Shown here piece after piece: positions 14,377 through 22,421 of a DNA stretch of 28,240 nucleotides. The position numbers and the translations under genes are program-made. Below the pieces are notes generated by a model. It was not told where the DNA came from, did no database searches, and worked only from the letters and a program-made list of their open reading frames with translations. Location: contig JBMNVB010000014.1 of the NCBI GenBank assembly GCA_050946575.1, positions 1 to 28,240 of the forward strand, written 5' to 3'. Source of the stretch: JALCRY01 sp050946575. Its GTDB lineage: Bacteria > Bacillota > Clostridia > Peptostreptococcales > Anaerovoracaceae. Position 1 is the stretch's first letter. Each line of letters starts with the position of its first letter.

Positions 14377-16126
14377 TTATCAGTTCCTCCCTTCCCGCGG
14401 CCCTGAGCGCTTCCTTCACCGTTTCCCTGTTGTACGGCTTGTTGAAATGCATGAGAGCGCGCTGATATTTTTTCTCCTTAAGCGTTTTCGCGACGAACAC
14501 GGGCTCCATAGTCACCGGATCCTTCTCCGTGTAGTACATGCAGGTCGCGAGCGTCCCGGGCGTCGGATAGAAATCCTGCACCTGATCCGGCACGAACCCC
14601 GTCTTTTTCAGGTACAGCGCAAGTTCGACCGCGTCGTCAAGCGTGCAGCCCGGATGCGAGGATATCAGATACGGGATGAGATACTGCTCCTTCCCTATCC
14701 TGCGGTTTATTTCGAAATATTCCCGGCAGAACGCCTCGAATACTCTGATATCCGGCTTTCGCATGTATGCGAGCACTTCCGGCACGACGTGCTCCGGCGC
14801 GACCTTCAGCGTCCCGCTCACGTGATACCTGCAGAGTTCCTCCAGGAACGTCCTGTCTTTGTCCGCCATTACATAATCGAACCTGATCCCGGATCGTATG
14901 AACACTTTCTTCACTCCCGGGACATTCCGCACCGCGCGGAGCACCTCGAGATATTCTCTGTGACTGACGTCCATGTTCGGGCACGGCCGCGGATACAGAC
15001 AGTCGCGGTCCGTACAGACCCCGTCCCTGAGCTGCTTCCCGCACGCCGGCATCCTGAAATTGGCGGTAGGGCCGCCGACGTCGTGGATGTATCCCTTGAA
15101 ATCCGGCATCCGCGTCAGCAGCTCCGCCTCGCGGACGATCGAATCGATGCTCCTGCTCCTTACCTGCCTCCCCTGGTGGTAGGTGATCGCGCAGAATGCG
15201 CATCCTCCGAAGCATCCTCTGCTGCTTACGATACTGAACTTCACTTCTTCTATTGCCGGCACTCCGCCCTGCTTTTCGTACATCGGATGATAATTTCTCT
15301 CGTACGGAAGATCGTAGACATCGTCGAGTTCATCGCGCTCGAGCGGCGGCTGCGGCGGATTCTGCAATACGTAAAGATGCCTGTCGTACCGCTCGCACAG
15401 AGGCTCGGCATTGATGCTGTCATGGTTTCTGTACTGCATCATGAACGACCGGCAGTACGCGTCCTTATCCTCTTTTATCTCGTCGAACGACGGCAGCATC
15501 AATGCGCCGCTGACCGGTTCTTCTGTCCTCACGCACGTGCCACGTATCCATGTGATGTCTCTCGCGCCGATGCCTGAATCGAGCGCTTCCGCGATCTCTA
15601 TCACCGCCCGTTCGCCCATGCCGTAGATCAGGATATCCGCACGGCTGTCTATCAGTATCGATCTGCGCACGGCGTCGTCCCAGTAGTCGTAATGCCCGAG
15701 ACGCCTGAGGCTGGCTTCCAGTCCTCCGATAATGACCGGCGCGTCAGGATACGCTTCGCGCGCTCTGTTGCAGTACACTATGACCGCGCGGTCCGGCCTG
15801 CGTCCGGCTTTCCCGCTGGGTGAATATCTGTCTTCCTTTCTCCTTCTCTTAAATACGGAATAGTTGTTCACCATGGAATCGACGCAGCCGGAATTTATCA
15901 TGAATCCGAGTCTCGGCTTTCCGAATCTCCTGAAATCATCGGCCGATCTCCAGTCCGGCTGTGCCAGCACGCAGACTTTGTATCCGAAGCGCTCGAGCAC
16001 CCTGCTGATTATAGCCGTGCCGAAAGAAGGATGGTCGACATACGCGTCCCCCGTGACCATCACGAAGTCGGGCTGTCGCCATCCTCTGTCATTCATTTCC
16101 TCTTTCGTTACAGGCAGGAATCCCAT
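14303..16126 (-). CDS. ygiQ: YgiQ-family radical SAM protein
   Basis: A 607-residue YgiQ-type radical SAM enzyme. An N-terminal cobalamin-binding-like region (with DAYVDHPSFGTAIISRVLE) precedes the radical SAM cluster CFGGCAFC (about residues 305-312). A second cysteine group (about 360-380, CGKQLRDGVC, DRDCLYPRPC) and the family C-terminal domain follow. The reaction catalysed is unknown. The tail after about residue 580 is very basic (KQKKVRKRRRR) and is encoded in the stretch shared with the methyltransferase gene. The ATG overlaps the stop of the lipoprotein gene by one base (TAATG), with GGAG upstream. Confidence 0.93.
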   Translation of the reverse strand: MGFLPVTKEEMNDRGWRQPDFVMVTGDAYVDHPSFGTAIISRVLERFGYKVCVLAQPDWRSADDFRRFGKPRLGFMINSGCVDSMVNNYSVFKRRRKEDRYSPSGKAGRRPDRAVIVYCNRAREAYPDAPVIIGGLEASLRRLGHYDYWDDAVRRSILIDSRADILIYGMGERAVIEIAEALDSGIGARDITWIRGTCVRTEEPVSGALMLPSFDEIKEDKDAYCRSFMMQYRNHDSINAEPLCERYDRHLYVLQNPPQPPLERDELDDVYDLPYERNYHPMYEKQGGVPAIEEVKFSIVSSRGCFGGCAFCAITYHQGRQVRSRSIDSIVREAELLTRMPDFKGYIHDVGGPTANFRMPACGKQLRDGVCTDRDCLYPRPCPNMDVSHREYLEVLRAVRNVPGVKKVFIRSGIRFDYVMADKDRTFLEELCRYHVSGTLKVAPEHVVPEVLAYMRKPDIRVFEAFCREYFEINRRIGKEQYLIPYLISSHPGCTLDDAVELALYLKKTGFVPDQVQDFYPTPGTLATCMYYTEKDPVTMEPVFVAKTLKEKKYQRALMHFNKPYNRETVKEALRAAGREELINELAGGSSENRKTKQKKVRKRRRR

Positions 16127-17142
16127 TATCTGAACTCCGACGGATCAAATGTCGAAAATTCGGCTTTTGTGGCCGGAACATCGAGCTTTCCTGATTTTAT
16201 CAGCTTCTCCCAGCTTTCGAGCGCGTTCTCATTACTGTCGGAAAGTCCGTTTTCGGCATCGAATCCGACCATATCGCTCTCAAGTCCGTACTTCCTGACT
16301 CCGCCCCTGAAATTTCCGTCCACGGCATCATGGATCTCCTCCGCAAGGGCCTCTTCGGCGTCTCTTTCGACGACGCCGAGCAGCACATCGCTGTCATCGT
16401 CATCGTCCCTGCTGCTGTCTCCGCTCACCGTGATCACCTTCATGTCCTTCAGTTTCGCGTATTTCATCACGCCCTGCTCTCCGGAACGGGTCATCGTGAA
16501 TATGACATCGCATCCGTTCGAATTCAGAGTCTTCGCCGCGGTCATGCCGTCAGTGTCGGTCCCTCCGGTCCCGAGATATACCGACTTCACAGTCGCATTT
16601 GAATTCCCTGTCTCCACTCCGGCTGAGAAACCGTAAAAAGATGCCGCCGATACATTGTTCCTGTCCAAAATGATCCCGATGCACTCCTGCTCCGAAACAT
16701 CTGCCGCCGCGATCCCGGCGAGGAATGAGGCATCCTGGCTCTGGAATATTATGGATGCGACATTGTCCGCCTTCACTTCGGTGTCGACCACCACATAATT
16801 GATATCACTGTGGGACGCTGCAGACTGTTTCGCTGCCTTCGCCCCGTCCGATCCGCAGGTCACGACGACTGCCGGCATGTCATCCGATGCCGCCTCTACA
16901 TTAGCAGCCACGTCCGAGCTCGTCTCCGACTCGAGGCATCTGATGTCAGCGTCGAATTCATCGGCCGCGTCGGAACACGCCTCCCATATCTCGTCGTTCT
17001 CACCGTTGTCGTTAAGTCCGCCCGCCGCGGTCACGAATATGACCTTGGGAGGACTCGTTACTTCCTTGTTTTCCTGGCTCGTGCACGAACTGACCGTGAC
17101 CGCGAGAGCGACGACCAGCAGTGCAGTCAGTATTCTTTTCAT
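16126..17142 (-). CDS. BMP-family substrate-binding lipoprotein
   Basis: A 338-residue exported lipoprotein of the BMP/PnrA/Med family, which binds nucleosides or related ligands for ABC transporters. The signal peptide is MKRILTALLVVALAVTVSSC with the lipidated cysteine at residue 20. The mature part shows the family blocks VIFVTAAGGLNDNG, VVVTCGSDGAKAA, FLAGIAAADVSEQECIGIILD and TAAKTLNSNGCDVIFTM. An acidic run (SRDDDDDSD) occurs near residue 245. The open frame begins at 17175, but that codon lies on the predicted transcription start; ATG at 17142 has GGAG six bases upstream. No ABC permease or ATPase gene is adjacent, so it may use a distant transporter or act as a sensor. Confidence 0.88.
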   Translation of the reverse strand: MKRILTALLVVALAVTVSSCTSQENKEVTSPPKVIFVTAAGGLNDNGENDEIWEACSDAADEFDADIRCLESETSSDVAANVEAASDDMPAVVVTCGSDGAKAAKQSAASHSDINYVVVDTEVKADNVASIIFQSQDASFLAGIAAADVSEQECIGIILDRNNVSAASFYGFSAGVETGNSNATVKSVYLGTGGTDTDGMTAAKTLNSNGCDVIFTMTRSGEQGVMKYAKLKDMKVITVSGDSSRDDDDDSDVLLGVVERDAEEALAEEIHDAVDGNFRGGVRKYGLESDMVGFDAENGLSDSNENALESWEKLIKSGKLDVPATKAEFSTFDPSEFR

Positions 17143-17180
17143 CTTTTTCTCCGTCTCTTCAAAACTCTTGTTCATAAAAG

Positions 17181-17208
17181 ATTATATCCTAAATACTCCT
17201 TTTGTAAA
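17181..17208 (-). promoter_or_regulatory. promoter of the BMP-family lipoprotein operon
   Basis: On the minus strand, -35 TTTACA (17203-17208), a 16-base spacer and -10 TATAAT (17181-17186). Transcription should begin near 17174, which rules out translation from 17175. Confidence 0.75.
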
Positions 17209-17212
17209 AATT

Positions 17213-18019
17213 TTAATAAAGATCAGTGCGTCTCGCTGAAAGCAGCGGCAGCTGCTCCCGCACCTGCTCCACATAATCCGTGTCAATATCCGCGAAAACG
17301 ATCTGTTCCGTCTCATCCGCCTCCGCGGTCACATCTCCCCAGGGCGAGACCACGAGCGAATGCCCGTATGCCACATAAGGAGCGCTCTCGTCCCTCGCCG
17401 GGCTGCAGGCCGCGAAATAGACCTGATTGTCCAGCGCCCTCGATCTCATGTTTATATGCCAGTGCGCCGGCCCCGTAGTCATATTGAACGCCGCCGGAAG
17501 GAATATCATCTTCGCGCCGGCGAGCGCGGTCATCCTGGCGAGCTCCGGGAACCTCACGTCGAAACATATCTCCACGCCCATTTTTCCGAATTCCGTGTCG
17601 AACGTCGTGCAGTGGTCCCCCGGGGTGAATTCGTCCGATTCCCTGAACGACTGGCCGCCCTTCACGTCGATATCGAACATGTGGACCTTATCGTGGTTCG
17701 CGATTATCTCCCCGTCACGTCCGAAAACGAAACAGGAGTTATAGAGGTCATCGCCTCTCAGAAGCGGTATCGTCCCTCCCACGAGATAGACGCCGCTGTC
17801 TCCTGCCCAGCCGCGCATTGATTCCACAAGAAAACCGTCTTCCGTCTCCGCGTTCGGCCTGAAGAATTCATTGCCGTAATAGCATGGCCAGATCTCTGGA
17901 AGACAGACGAAATCCGCTCCGGCACCGGCCGCCTCGCGCACCAGGCTCCCGGCGTGCCTGACGTTTTCTTCTTTTTCACCCGTACAGTGCATCTGGCAGA
18001 GCGCCACTCTGAATTTCAT
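17213..18019 (-). CDS. carbon-nitrogen hydrolase (nitrilase superfamily, Nit/omega-amidase-like)
   Basis: A 268-residue amidohydrolase with the full nitrilase triad: E42 (CLPEIWP), K111 (HDKVHMFD) and C152 (GVEICFDVRFPEL). Size and motifs resemble omega-amidase or Nit proteins, which hydrolyse alpha-keto acid amides or deaminated glutathione; the substrate is not fixed by sequence. The ATG overlaps the stop of the NUDIX gene by four bases (ATGA), so the two form one operon, consistent with metabolite clean-up functions. Confidence 0.9.
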   Translation of the reverse strand: MKFRVALCQMHCTGEKEENVRHAGSLVREAAGAGADFVCLPEIWPCYYGNEFFRPNAETEDGFLVESMRGWAGDSGVYLVGGTIPLLRGDDLYNSCFVFGRDGEIIANHDKVHMFDIDVKGGQSFRESDEFTPGDHCTTFDTEFGKMGVEICFDVRFPELARMTALAGAKMIFLPAAFNMTTGPAHWHINMRSRALDNQVYFAACSPARDESAPYVAYGHSLVVSPWGDVTAEADETEQIVFADIDTDYVEQVREQLPLLSARRTDLY

Positions 18020-18648
18020 TTTTTCTCCCCCTTCAGGATCTCGATGAAGTTTTCCGTTATCCTCGCCGTCAGCCCCCAGATAGGATCCGGTCCTTCGTTA
18101 TCGTAGACCGGCACGGGGATCTCTCCGCGCCGCCACTTATATCCGCCCTTCGCGTGCACTTTCTCGTACGGAAAATCGTCCGGCGGGAACTGCAGGAGCT
18201 TCGTATAATACATCTCCGGCGGATTCTTCATCAGCCAGCTTATCGGCACGGTGAACGTCCTCGCGACTTCGTCCTGCCCGATGTCCATGTTCGTCGTGTC
18301 GACCCTGCCGATATAGCAATGCATGGTGAACGCGGCGGGAGCGTACAGCGAATCGGTCTTCGCGAATACCTCGATGTCATCCTCGGAGAGACCGAGTTCC
18401 TCCGTCGTCTCCCTCACGGCCGCCTGCAGGGGCGTCTCTCCTTCTTCTATCATGCCTCCGGGAAAGCACACCTCTCCCGGCTGGGTTTCGAGATCGGGCG
18501 ACCTCACTTCATACAGCAGACACAGCTCGCCGTTTTCCTCGACGAGCGGTATCAGCACGGAGAAGTGCCCGTAGCTTCCGACCGCATCAGGACGCCTGTG
18601 CTGAAATTTTTCCTTTATTTTGTCGAATGTCCATTCCTTCTGCGGCAT
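18016..18648 (-). CDS. NUDIX hydrolase (CoA pyrophosphatase-like)
   Basis: A 210-residue NUDIX enzyme. A complete NUDIX box spans residues 65-87 (G65, E71, R79-E80, E83-E84, G86). The preceding segment VRSPDLETQPGEVCFPGG resembles the CoA diphosphatase subgroup, so cleavage of CoA or its derivatives is the best guess. ATG at 18648 has GAGAGG upstream. It is the first gene of a pair with the nitrilase-family amidohydrolase. Confidence 0.88.
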   Translation of the reverse strand: MPQKEWTFDKIKEKFQHRRPDAVGSYGHFSVLIPLVEENGELCLLYEVRSPDLETQPGEVCFPGGMIEEGETPLQAAVRETTEELGLSEDDIEVFAKTDSLYAPAAFTMHCYIGRVDTTNMDIGQDEVARTFTVPISWLMKNPPEMYYTKLLQFPPDDFPYEKVHAKGGYKWRRGEIPVPVYDNEGPDPIWGLTARITENFIEILKGEKK

Positions 18649-18675
18649 GGCGTTGTCCTCTCTTTTTCCCTCTTA

Positions 18676-18713
18676 TAGAACAGGGCGCCGTAACGGTGCC
18701 CCGCAGTGTTCTA
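18676..18713. terminator. imperfect hairpin between P-loop and NUDIX genes, possible terminator
   Basis: Outer stem TAGAAC / GTTCTA encloses GGGCGCCG-TAA-CGGTGCCC. On the minus strand it follows the P-loop gene stop by about 15 bases but lacks a T run; the T run lies on the plus strand, where no gene precedes it. Confidence 0.4.
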
Positions 18714-18728
18714 TGTTTTTCTTTTCTC

Positions 18729-19151
18729 TTAGTTCAGAATCTCGCAGTCCGTGAAGTCGACGCCGATCATCTCTTCTTTTTCGGCCGACAGACTTACGAT
18801 GAAATCTATCTCGAACATGGCCGACATCTTCTTCAGGCGTTCAATGAACTGCGGCAGGTTCCCGAGGGAGATATCCGCGTGTTTCATCAGCCCGTCTATG
18901 AAAATTGTATCGATATCATGGTCTGAACTGATTATGCCATAAAGGAACCCGATATATTCATCGCTGTTCGTGATGTGCGGGAAATCGTCCATACAGATGA
19001 CCCTGATATCATGCTTCAGATTGTATGTCAGCCTGTAGTTTTTATTGACGAACACCACATGACCGTTTGTGTTTTCAACGAGATCGTTCGCAAGTTCTAT
19101 CATCTGCTTCGTCTTTCCGCTGCCTTTATGACCTACCAGCAATTTAACCAT
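18729..19151 (-). CDS. small P-loop ATP-binding protein
   Basis: A 140-residue protein with Walker A GHKGSGKT at residues 7-14 and a Walker-B-like TIFIDGLM near residue 98. Similar short clostridial proteins are often labelled twitching motility protein PilT, but this one is far too small and lacks PilT domains, so I would not transfer that name. The function is unknown. The ATG at 19151 has AAGGAGG nine bases upstream; a TTG at 19175 is less likely. It has its own promoter. Confidence 0.82.
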   Translation of the reverse strand: MVKLLVGHKGSGKTKQMIELANDLVENTNGHVVFVNKNYRLTYNLKHDIRVICMDDFPHITNSDEYIGFLYGIISSDHDIDTIFIDGLMKHADISLGNLPQFIERLKKMSAMFEIDFIVSLSAEKEEMIGVDFTDCEILN

Positions 19152-19198
19152 AATATTGTGCCTCCTTGTGTCCAAGATGTCCGAAAATTGTTTATATC

Positions 19199-19227
19199 AT
19201 TATACAATAGCGCCGGATGTTTCTCAA
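19199..19227 (-). promoter_or_regulatory. promoter of the small P-loop gene
   Basis: On the minus strand, -35 TTGAGA (19222-19227), a 17-base spacer and perfect -10 TATAAT (19199-19204), about 45 bases before the start codon. Confidence 0.75.
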
Positions 19228-19258
19228 TATCAAAACATATGCGCGGGCCAAAATCACA

Positions 19259-20284
19259 TCAGCCTCCGCCGGTCTTTCCGAGCCTCAGCTGGCCGCACGC
19301 GGCGTCGATGTCGGAGCCGAGTTCGCGCCTCACTGTGCATGGGATCCCGCGGCTTTCGAGCAGCTCCGCAGCCTCTGCGGCGCGCCTTCTCCCGCTCCCC
19401 TCAAGGCCGCTTTCGAGCACGTCGTTAAGCGGTATCAGATTCACGTGACAGAGCATCCCTCTGAGGCGCCGAGCCAGTTCATCAAGATCCGCGTCCGAAT
19501 CGTTGAGGCCCTTTATCAGCGCGTACTCGAACGTCACGCGCCGGCCGGTCTTTTCCGCATGCCTGCGGCACGCCGAAAGCAGCTCATCAATGCCGTAACG
19601 CATTGATACGGGCATGATCTCTCTCCTTATGCTGTCGTTCGGCGCGTGGAGCGATACCGCGAGGTTCACCTGCGGCAGATCTTCCGTGAAGCGCCTTATC
19701 ATCGGGACGATGCCGCACGTCGAGACCGTGATGTTCCTCATGCTCATGCCCCTTCCGAGCGGATCATGAGTGTTTTCGATAAACGTCCTTACATTCTCAT
19801 AGTTCATCAGCGGTTCGCCCGTCCCCATGATAACGATGTGGCTTACGCTTTCGCCGGCGTCTTTCTCCGCGAGAAGGATCTGATCCGTCATCTCCCCCGG
19901 TGTAAGGTCCCGTTCGAGCCCGTTCACGCCGGACGCGCAGAACCTGCAGCCCATCGCGCAGCCGGCCTGGGACGAAACGCATACAGAGTTCCCGTACTTG
20001 TATTTCATAAAGACGCACTCCACGAACAGGCCGTCATCGGTTTCCATAAGATATTTTCTCGTTCCGTCTCTGGAGACCTGCACCGTTTCCTGCTTCAGAC
20101 ACCACAATGAAGCATCGCGGCCTAGTTTCTCACGCAGCCCTTTTGAAATATCCGTCATGTCCCCGAACGATGAGGCCCCGCGCTGGATCCATTTGAAGAC
20201 CTGCCTTGCGCGGAACGGTTTTTCCCCGATGCTTTCCATATACTCCGTCAGTCCGCGGAGATCCAAATCCTTCAGTCTTTCCAT
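19259..20284 (-). CDS. rlmN: 23S rRNA (adenine2503-C2)-methyltransferase RlmN
   Basis: Radical SAM enzyme that methylates A2503 of 23S rRNA (and A37 of some tRNAs). The 341-residue protein shows the N-terminal KPFRARQVFKWI helix, the cluster motif CAMGCRFC, the MGTGEPLMNYENV segment and a C-terminal cysteine (DIDAACGQLR) in the place of the catalytic methylated cysteine. The open frame runs on to 20407, but homology places the start at ATG 20284. No ribosome binding site precedes it: an extended -10 promoter puts the transcript start at or one base before the ATG. Confidence 0.94.
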   Translation of the reverse strand: MERLKDLDLRGLTEYMESIGEKPFRARQVFKWIQRGASSFGDMTDISKGLREKLGRDASLWCLKQETVQVSRDGTRKYLMETDDGLFVECVFMKYKYGNSVCVSSQAGCAMGCRFCASGVNGLERDLTPGEMTDQILLAEKDAGESVSHIVIMGTGEPLMNYENVRTFIENTHDPLGRGMSMRNITVSTCGIVPMIRRFTEDLPQVNLAVSLHAPNDSIRREIMPVSMRYGIDELLSACRRHAEKTGRRVTFEYALIKGLNDSDADLDELARRLRGMLCHVNLIPLNDVLESGLEGSGRRRAAEAAELLESRGIPCTVRRELGSDIDAACGQLRLGKTGGG

Positions 20285-20291
20285 GGTAACA

Positions 20292-20300
20292 ATTATAACA
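20292..20300 (-). promoter_or_regulatory. extended -10 promoter of rlmN (leaderless transcript candidate)
   Basis: On the minus strand TGT-TATAAT gives a TGn extended -10 with no -35. The last T of the -10 is eight bases before the A of the ATG, so the mRNA would start at about the start codon. Confidence 0.6.
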
Positions 20301-20321
20301 CACTGCGCCCGCGGCCGGGCA

Positions 20322-20350
20322 TTGATTTTCCATACAATTATGTATATAAT
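20322..20350 (+). promoter_or_regulatory. promoter of the MocR-type regulator gene
   Basis: -35 TTGATT (20322-20327), a 17-base spacer and perfect -10 TATAAT (20345-20350). The -35 overlaps a GCATTGAT word (20319-20326). The spacer holds the dyad ATACA-ATTA-TGTAT (20332-20345), a possible operator for the regulator itself. Confidence 0.72.
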
Positions 20351-20370
20351 CTGCACAAGGAGGTGCGGCA

Positions 20371-21777
20371 ATGCCTGTAAACTCATTTGACGATTATGTG
20401 ATGTCATGGAAACCGGACAGGGAATCTCTCACGAGGCCGATCTACCGGTCTCTCGTCGAGCTTCTCGAATCCGATATCCGGGAAGGGCGGCTCGCCCCCG
20501 AGACGAAGCTCCCTCCTCAGCGCGAGCTCGCGGATTTTCTCGATATAAATTTCACCACTGTTACGCGCGCGTATAATATGGCCGAGGACAAAGGCCTCAT
20601 TTATGCAGTGACCGGCCGCGGCACGTTCGTGGCGCCGCCTACGATCGGCACGGAATCCCTTTCTACGCGGGTGACATCTAATGACATCGTGGATCTGGGG
20701 CCGGTATCGTCGTTCGACCAGCCCAACGATATTATCCTGGACTGCGCTCAGCGCGTCATGAAGCGCAACTACGCCGATCAGCTGCTCAGTTATTATTATG
20801 CGTTCGGCATGCCGCATCAGATCGCCGCGGGAGTGAACTGGGTGAAGCAGTTCGGGATAAACACCGATACCGACCATCTGATACTTACCTCCGGATCGCA
20901 GAACGCTGTATCGACCGCTATGCTGTCGCTGTTCGAGCCCGGCGACAAGATCGCCGTGGAAGAATTCGTGTACCCTAATTTCCTTGGCATCGCAAAGATG
21001 ATGCGCCTGCAGATGATCCCGGTGCCGGCGGACAGCAGGGGCATCAATCCCGGAGAACTCGAGGCCGCCTGCAGGAAGCAGGATGTGAAGGGTATATTCA
21101 TGATGCCGACATGCTCGAATCCCACGTCGGTCATGACCACTGACCAGAGAAGGCACGCTCTCGCATCCGTTATCGAACACTACGACCTGACTGTGGTCGA
21201 GGACGACGCGTATTCGTTCGTATCGCTGAATGACAGGGATCTGCTGTGCGAACCTATGGCGGCGATACTGCCCGACAGGACGGTCTATATCGCGTCAGTA
21301 TCAAAGCCAATATGCTCGGGACTTCGCATTGCTTATATGATCTTCCCCAGCCAGTTCAAAAAGGCGATAGAATCCGCGCATACGGATCTTAACATCAAAA
21401 CATCGTCTATCGAAGCGGAGATCGCCACGGAGGCTATACTCTCCGGGGACGCCAATAAGGTGATGAATATCAAGATAAATATGGCGATGAAAGTCAATAA
21501 TGTATTCAGGGACGTGTTTGGGAGCGACCTGTGCACGGGCCATCCGAAAAGTCCGTTCCGCTGGCTGCCGATAGAATCGGATAAAGACTTCCGAGTAACT
21601 GAGAAGCTGCTTCTGGACGCGGGCGTGCGCGTGTTCCATTCCACGAGGTTCTTCAGCAGGCGGACGATCCCGGATCAGTACCTGCGCGTCTCGCTCACAA
21701 ACACGAAGGATCTGAAGGAGCTCAGAACGGGGCTCGAGATCCTGCGCGACAATATCAAAGTAAGGCAGCCCGACTGA
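20371..21777 (+). CDS. MocR-type regulator (GntR HTH fused to aminotransferase-like domain)
   Basis: A 468-residue protein. The N-terminal GntR winged helix (about 18-90) has TKLPPQRELADFLDINFTTVTRAYNMAEDKGLI and GRGTFVAPP. A fold-type I PLP domain follows (about 110-465), with the PLP lysine K312 in SVSKPICSGLRIAY and the NPT motif in MPTCSNPTSV. Members such as GabR and PdxR are PLP-dependent regulators of amino-acid or vitamin B6 genes; some may keep aminotransferase activity. ATG at 20371 has AAGGAGG upstream. It is divergent from rlmN, which is unlikely to be its target, so the regulon is unknown. Confidence 0.9.
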   Translation: MPVNSFDDYVMSWKPDRESLTRPIYRSLVELLESDIREGRLAPETKLPPQRELADFLDINFTTVTRAYNMAEDKGLIYAVTGRGTFVAPPTIGTESLSTRVTSNDIVDLGPVSSFDQPNDIILDCAQRVMKRNYADQLLSYYYAFGMPHQIAAGVNWVKQFGINTDTDHLILTSGSQNAVSTAMLSLFEPGDKIAVEEFVYPNFLGIAKMMRLQMIPVPADSRGINPGELEAACRKQDVKGIFMMPTCSNPTSVMTTDQRRHALASVIEHYDLTVVEDDAYSFVSLNDRDLLCEPMAAILPDRTVYIASVSKPICSGLRIAYMIFPSQFKKAIESAHTDLNIKTSSIEAEIATEAILSGDANKVMNIKINMAMKVNNVFRDVFGSDLCTGHPKSPFRWLPIESDKDFRVTEKLLLDAGVRVFHSTRFFSRRTIPDQYLRVSLTNTKDLKELRTGLEILRDNIKVRQPD

Positions 21778-21817
21778 TATTTATCGTTCTGAGCCGTTTC
21801 TGATAATCTGCAATTAA

Positions 21818-21850
21818 AAAGACCGCGGAAGCGAGAAGTCCGCGGTCTTT
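21818..21850. terminator. bidirectional Rho-independent terminator
   Basis: Perfect 12-bp stem AAAGACCGCGGA / TCCGCGGTCTTT with a nine-base loop and A/T runs on both sides. It lies between the converging MocR gene and the 2-oxoacid oxidoreductase operon. Confidence 0.93.
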
Positions 21851-21866
21851 ATTAACTTATTATCTA

Positions 21867-22409
21867 CTACTTCTGAGCAGCGATCTCAGCTCCGGCTGCG
21901 AGTGCCTTCTTGTTCAGAGGAATGGCCTTCTCCTTGCCGTGTCCGAGTTTCTCTCTCAGACCTTCTACGATCGAATCCATAGCTACTGCGTTCGTGTATC
22001 CCACATAAGCGCCGAGCAGGATCATGTTGGCTACCTTGTCGTTGCCGAGTTCTTTCGCCATGTCGTTGCAAGGTACTTCGTAGTACTTGATGTCGTCTCT
22101 CGACGGCTTCGACTTTATGAGCGATGTGTTGTAGAACACTGCTCCGCCGGGTCTTACCTGAGGCTCGAATCTCTTGAACGATCTCTCGTCCATCAGGATA
22201 GCTACTTCAGGTTCTTCTACTACCGGAGATCCGATCTCTTCGTCCGAAACGATGACGTCGCAGAATGCGATCCCGCCTCTCTTTTCAAACCCGTATGTAG
22301 GTCTGTAAAGAGCGTTCAGATCTTCTTTTGTGGCTGCGATGCACAGGACCTGTCCGATAAGGAGTGCGCCCTGTCCGCCGAATCCGGAAAATATAGCTTC
22401 TTTTAACAT
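21867..22409 (-). CDS. 2-oxoacid:ferredoxin oxidoreductase, gamma subunit
   Basis: A 180-residue gamma subunit (POR/KOR/VOR gamma family), beginning MLKEAIFSGFGGQGALLIGQVL, the usual glycine-rich start. With the alpha, beta and ferredoxin subunits it oxidatively decarboxylates a 2-oxoacid to acyl-CoA, CO2 and reduced ferredoxin in the cytoplasm. ATG at 22409 has GGAGG upstream and lies 12 bases after the beta subunit. It is the last gene of the operon. Confidence 0.93.
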   Translation of the reverse strand: MLKEAIFSGFGGQGALLIGQVLCIAATKEDLNALYRPTYGFEKRGGIAFCDVIVSDEEIGSPVVEEPEVAILMDERSFKRFEPQVRPGGAVFYNTSLIKSKPSRDDIKYYEVPCNDMAKELGNDKVANMILLGAYVGYTNAVAMDSIVEGLREKLGHGKEKAIPLNKKALAAGAEIAAQK

Positions 22410-22421
22410 TCTATTCGCCTC

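Noticed and set aside
14219..15577. A 452-codon plus-strand open frame opposite the YgiQ-family gene
   Set aside because: Same shadow effect opposite a clear radical SAM gene; no motif, promoter or ribosome binding site seen.
18729..19151. PilT twitching-motility identity for the small P-loop protein
   Set aside because: Only the Walker motifs are shared; at 140 residues it lacks the PilT N-terminal domain and its His/Asp boxes.
20285..20407. N-terminal extension of rlmN to 20407
   Set aside because: It would run through both divergent promoters and into the MocR coding sequence, and family homology begins at 20284.
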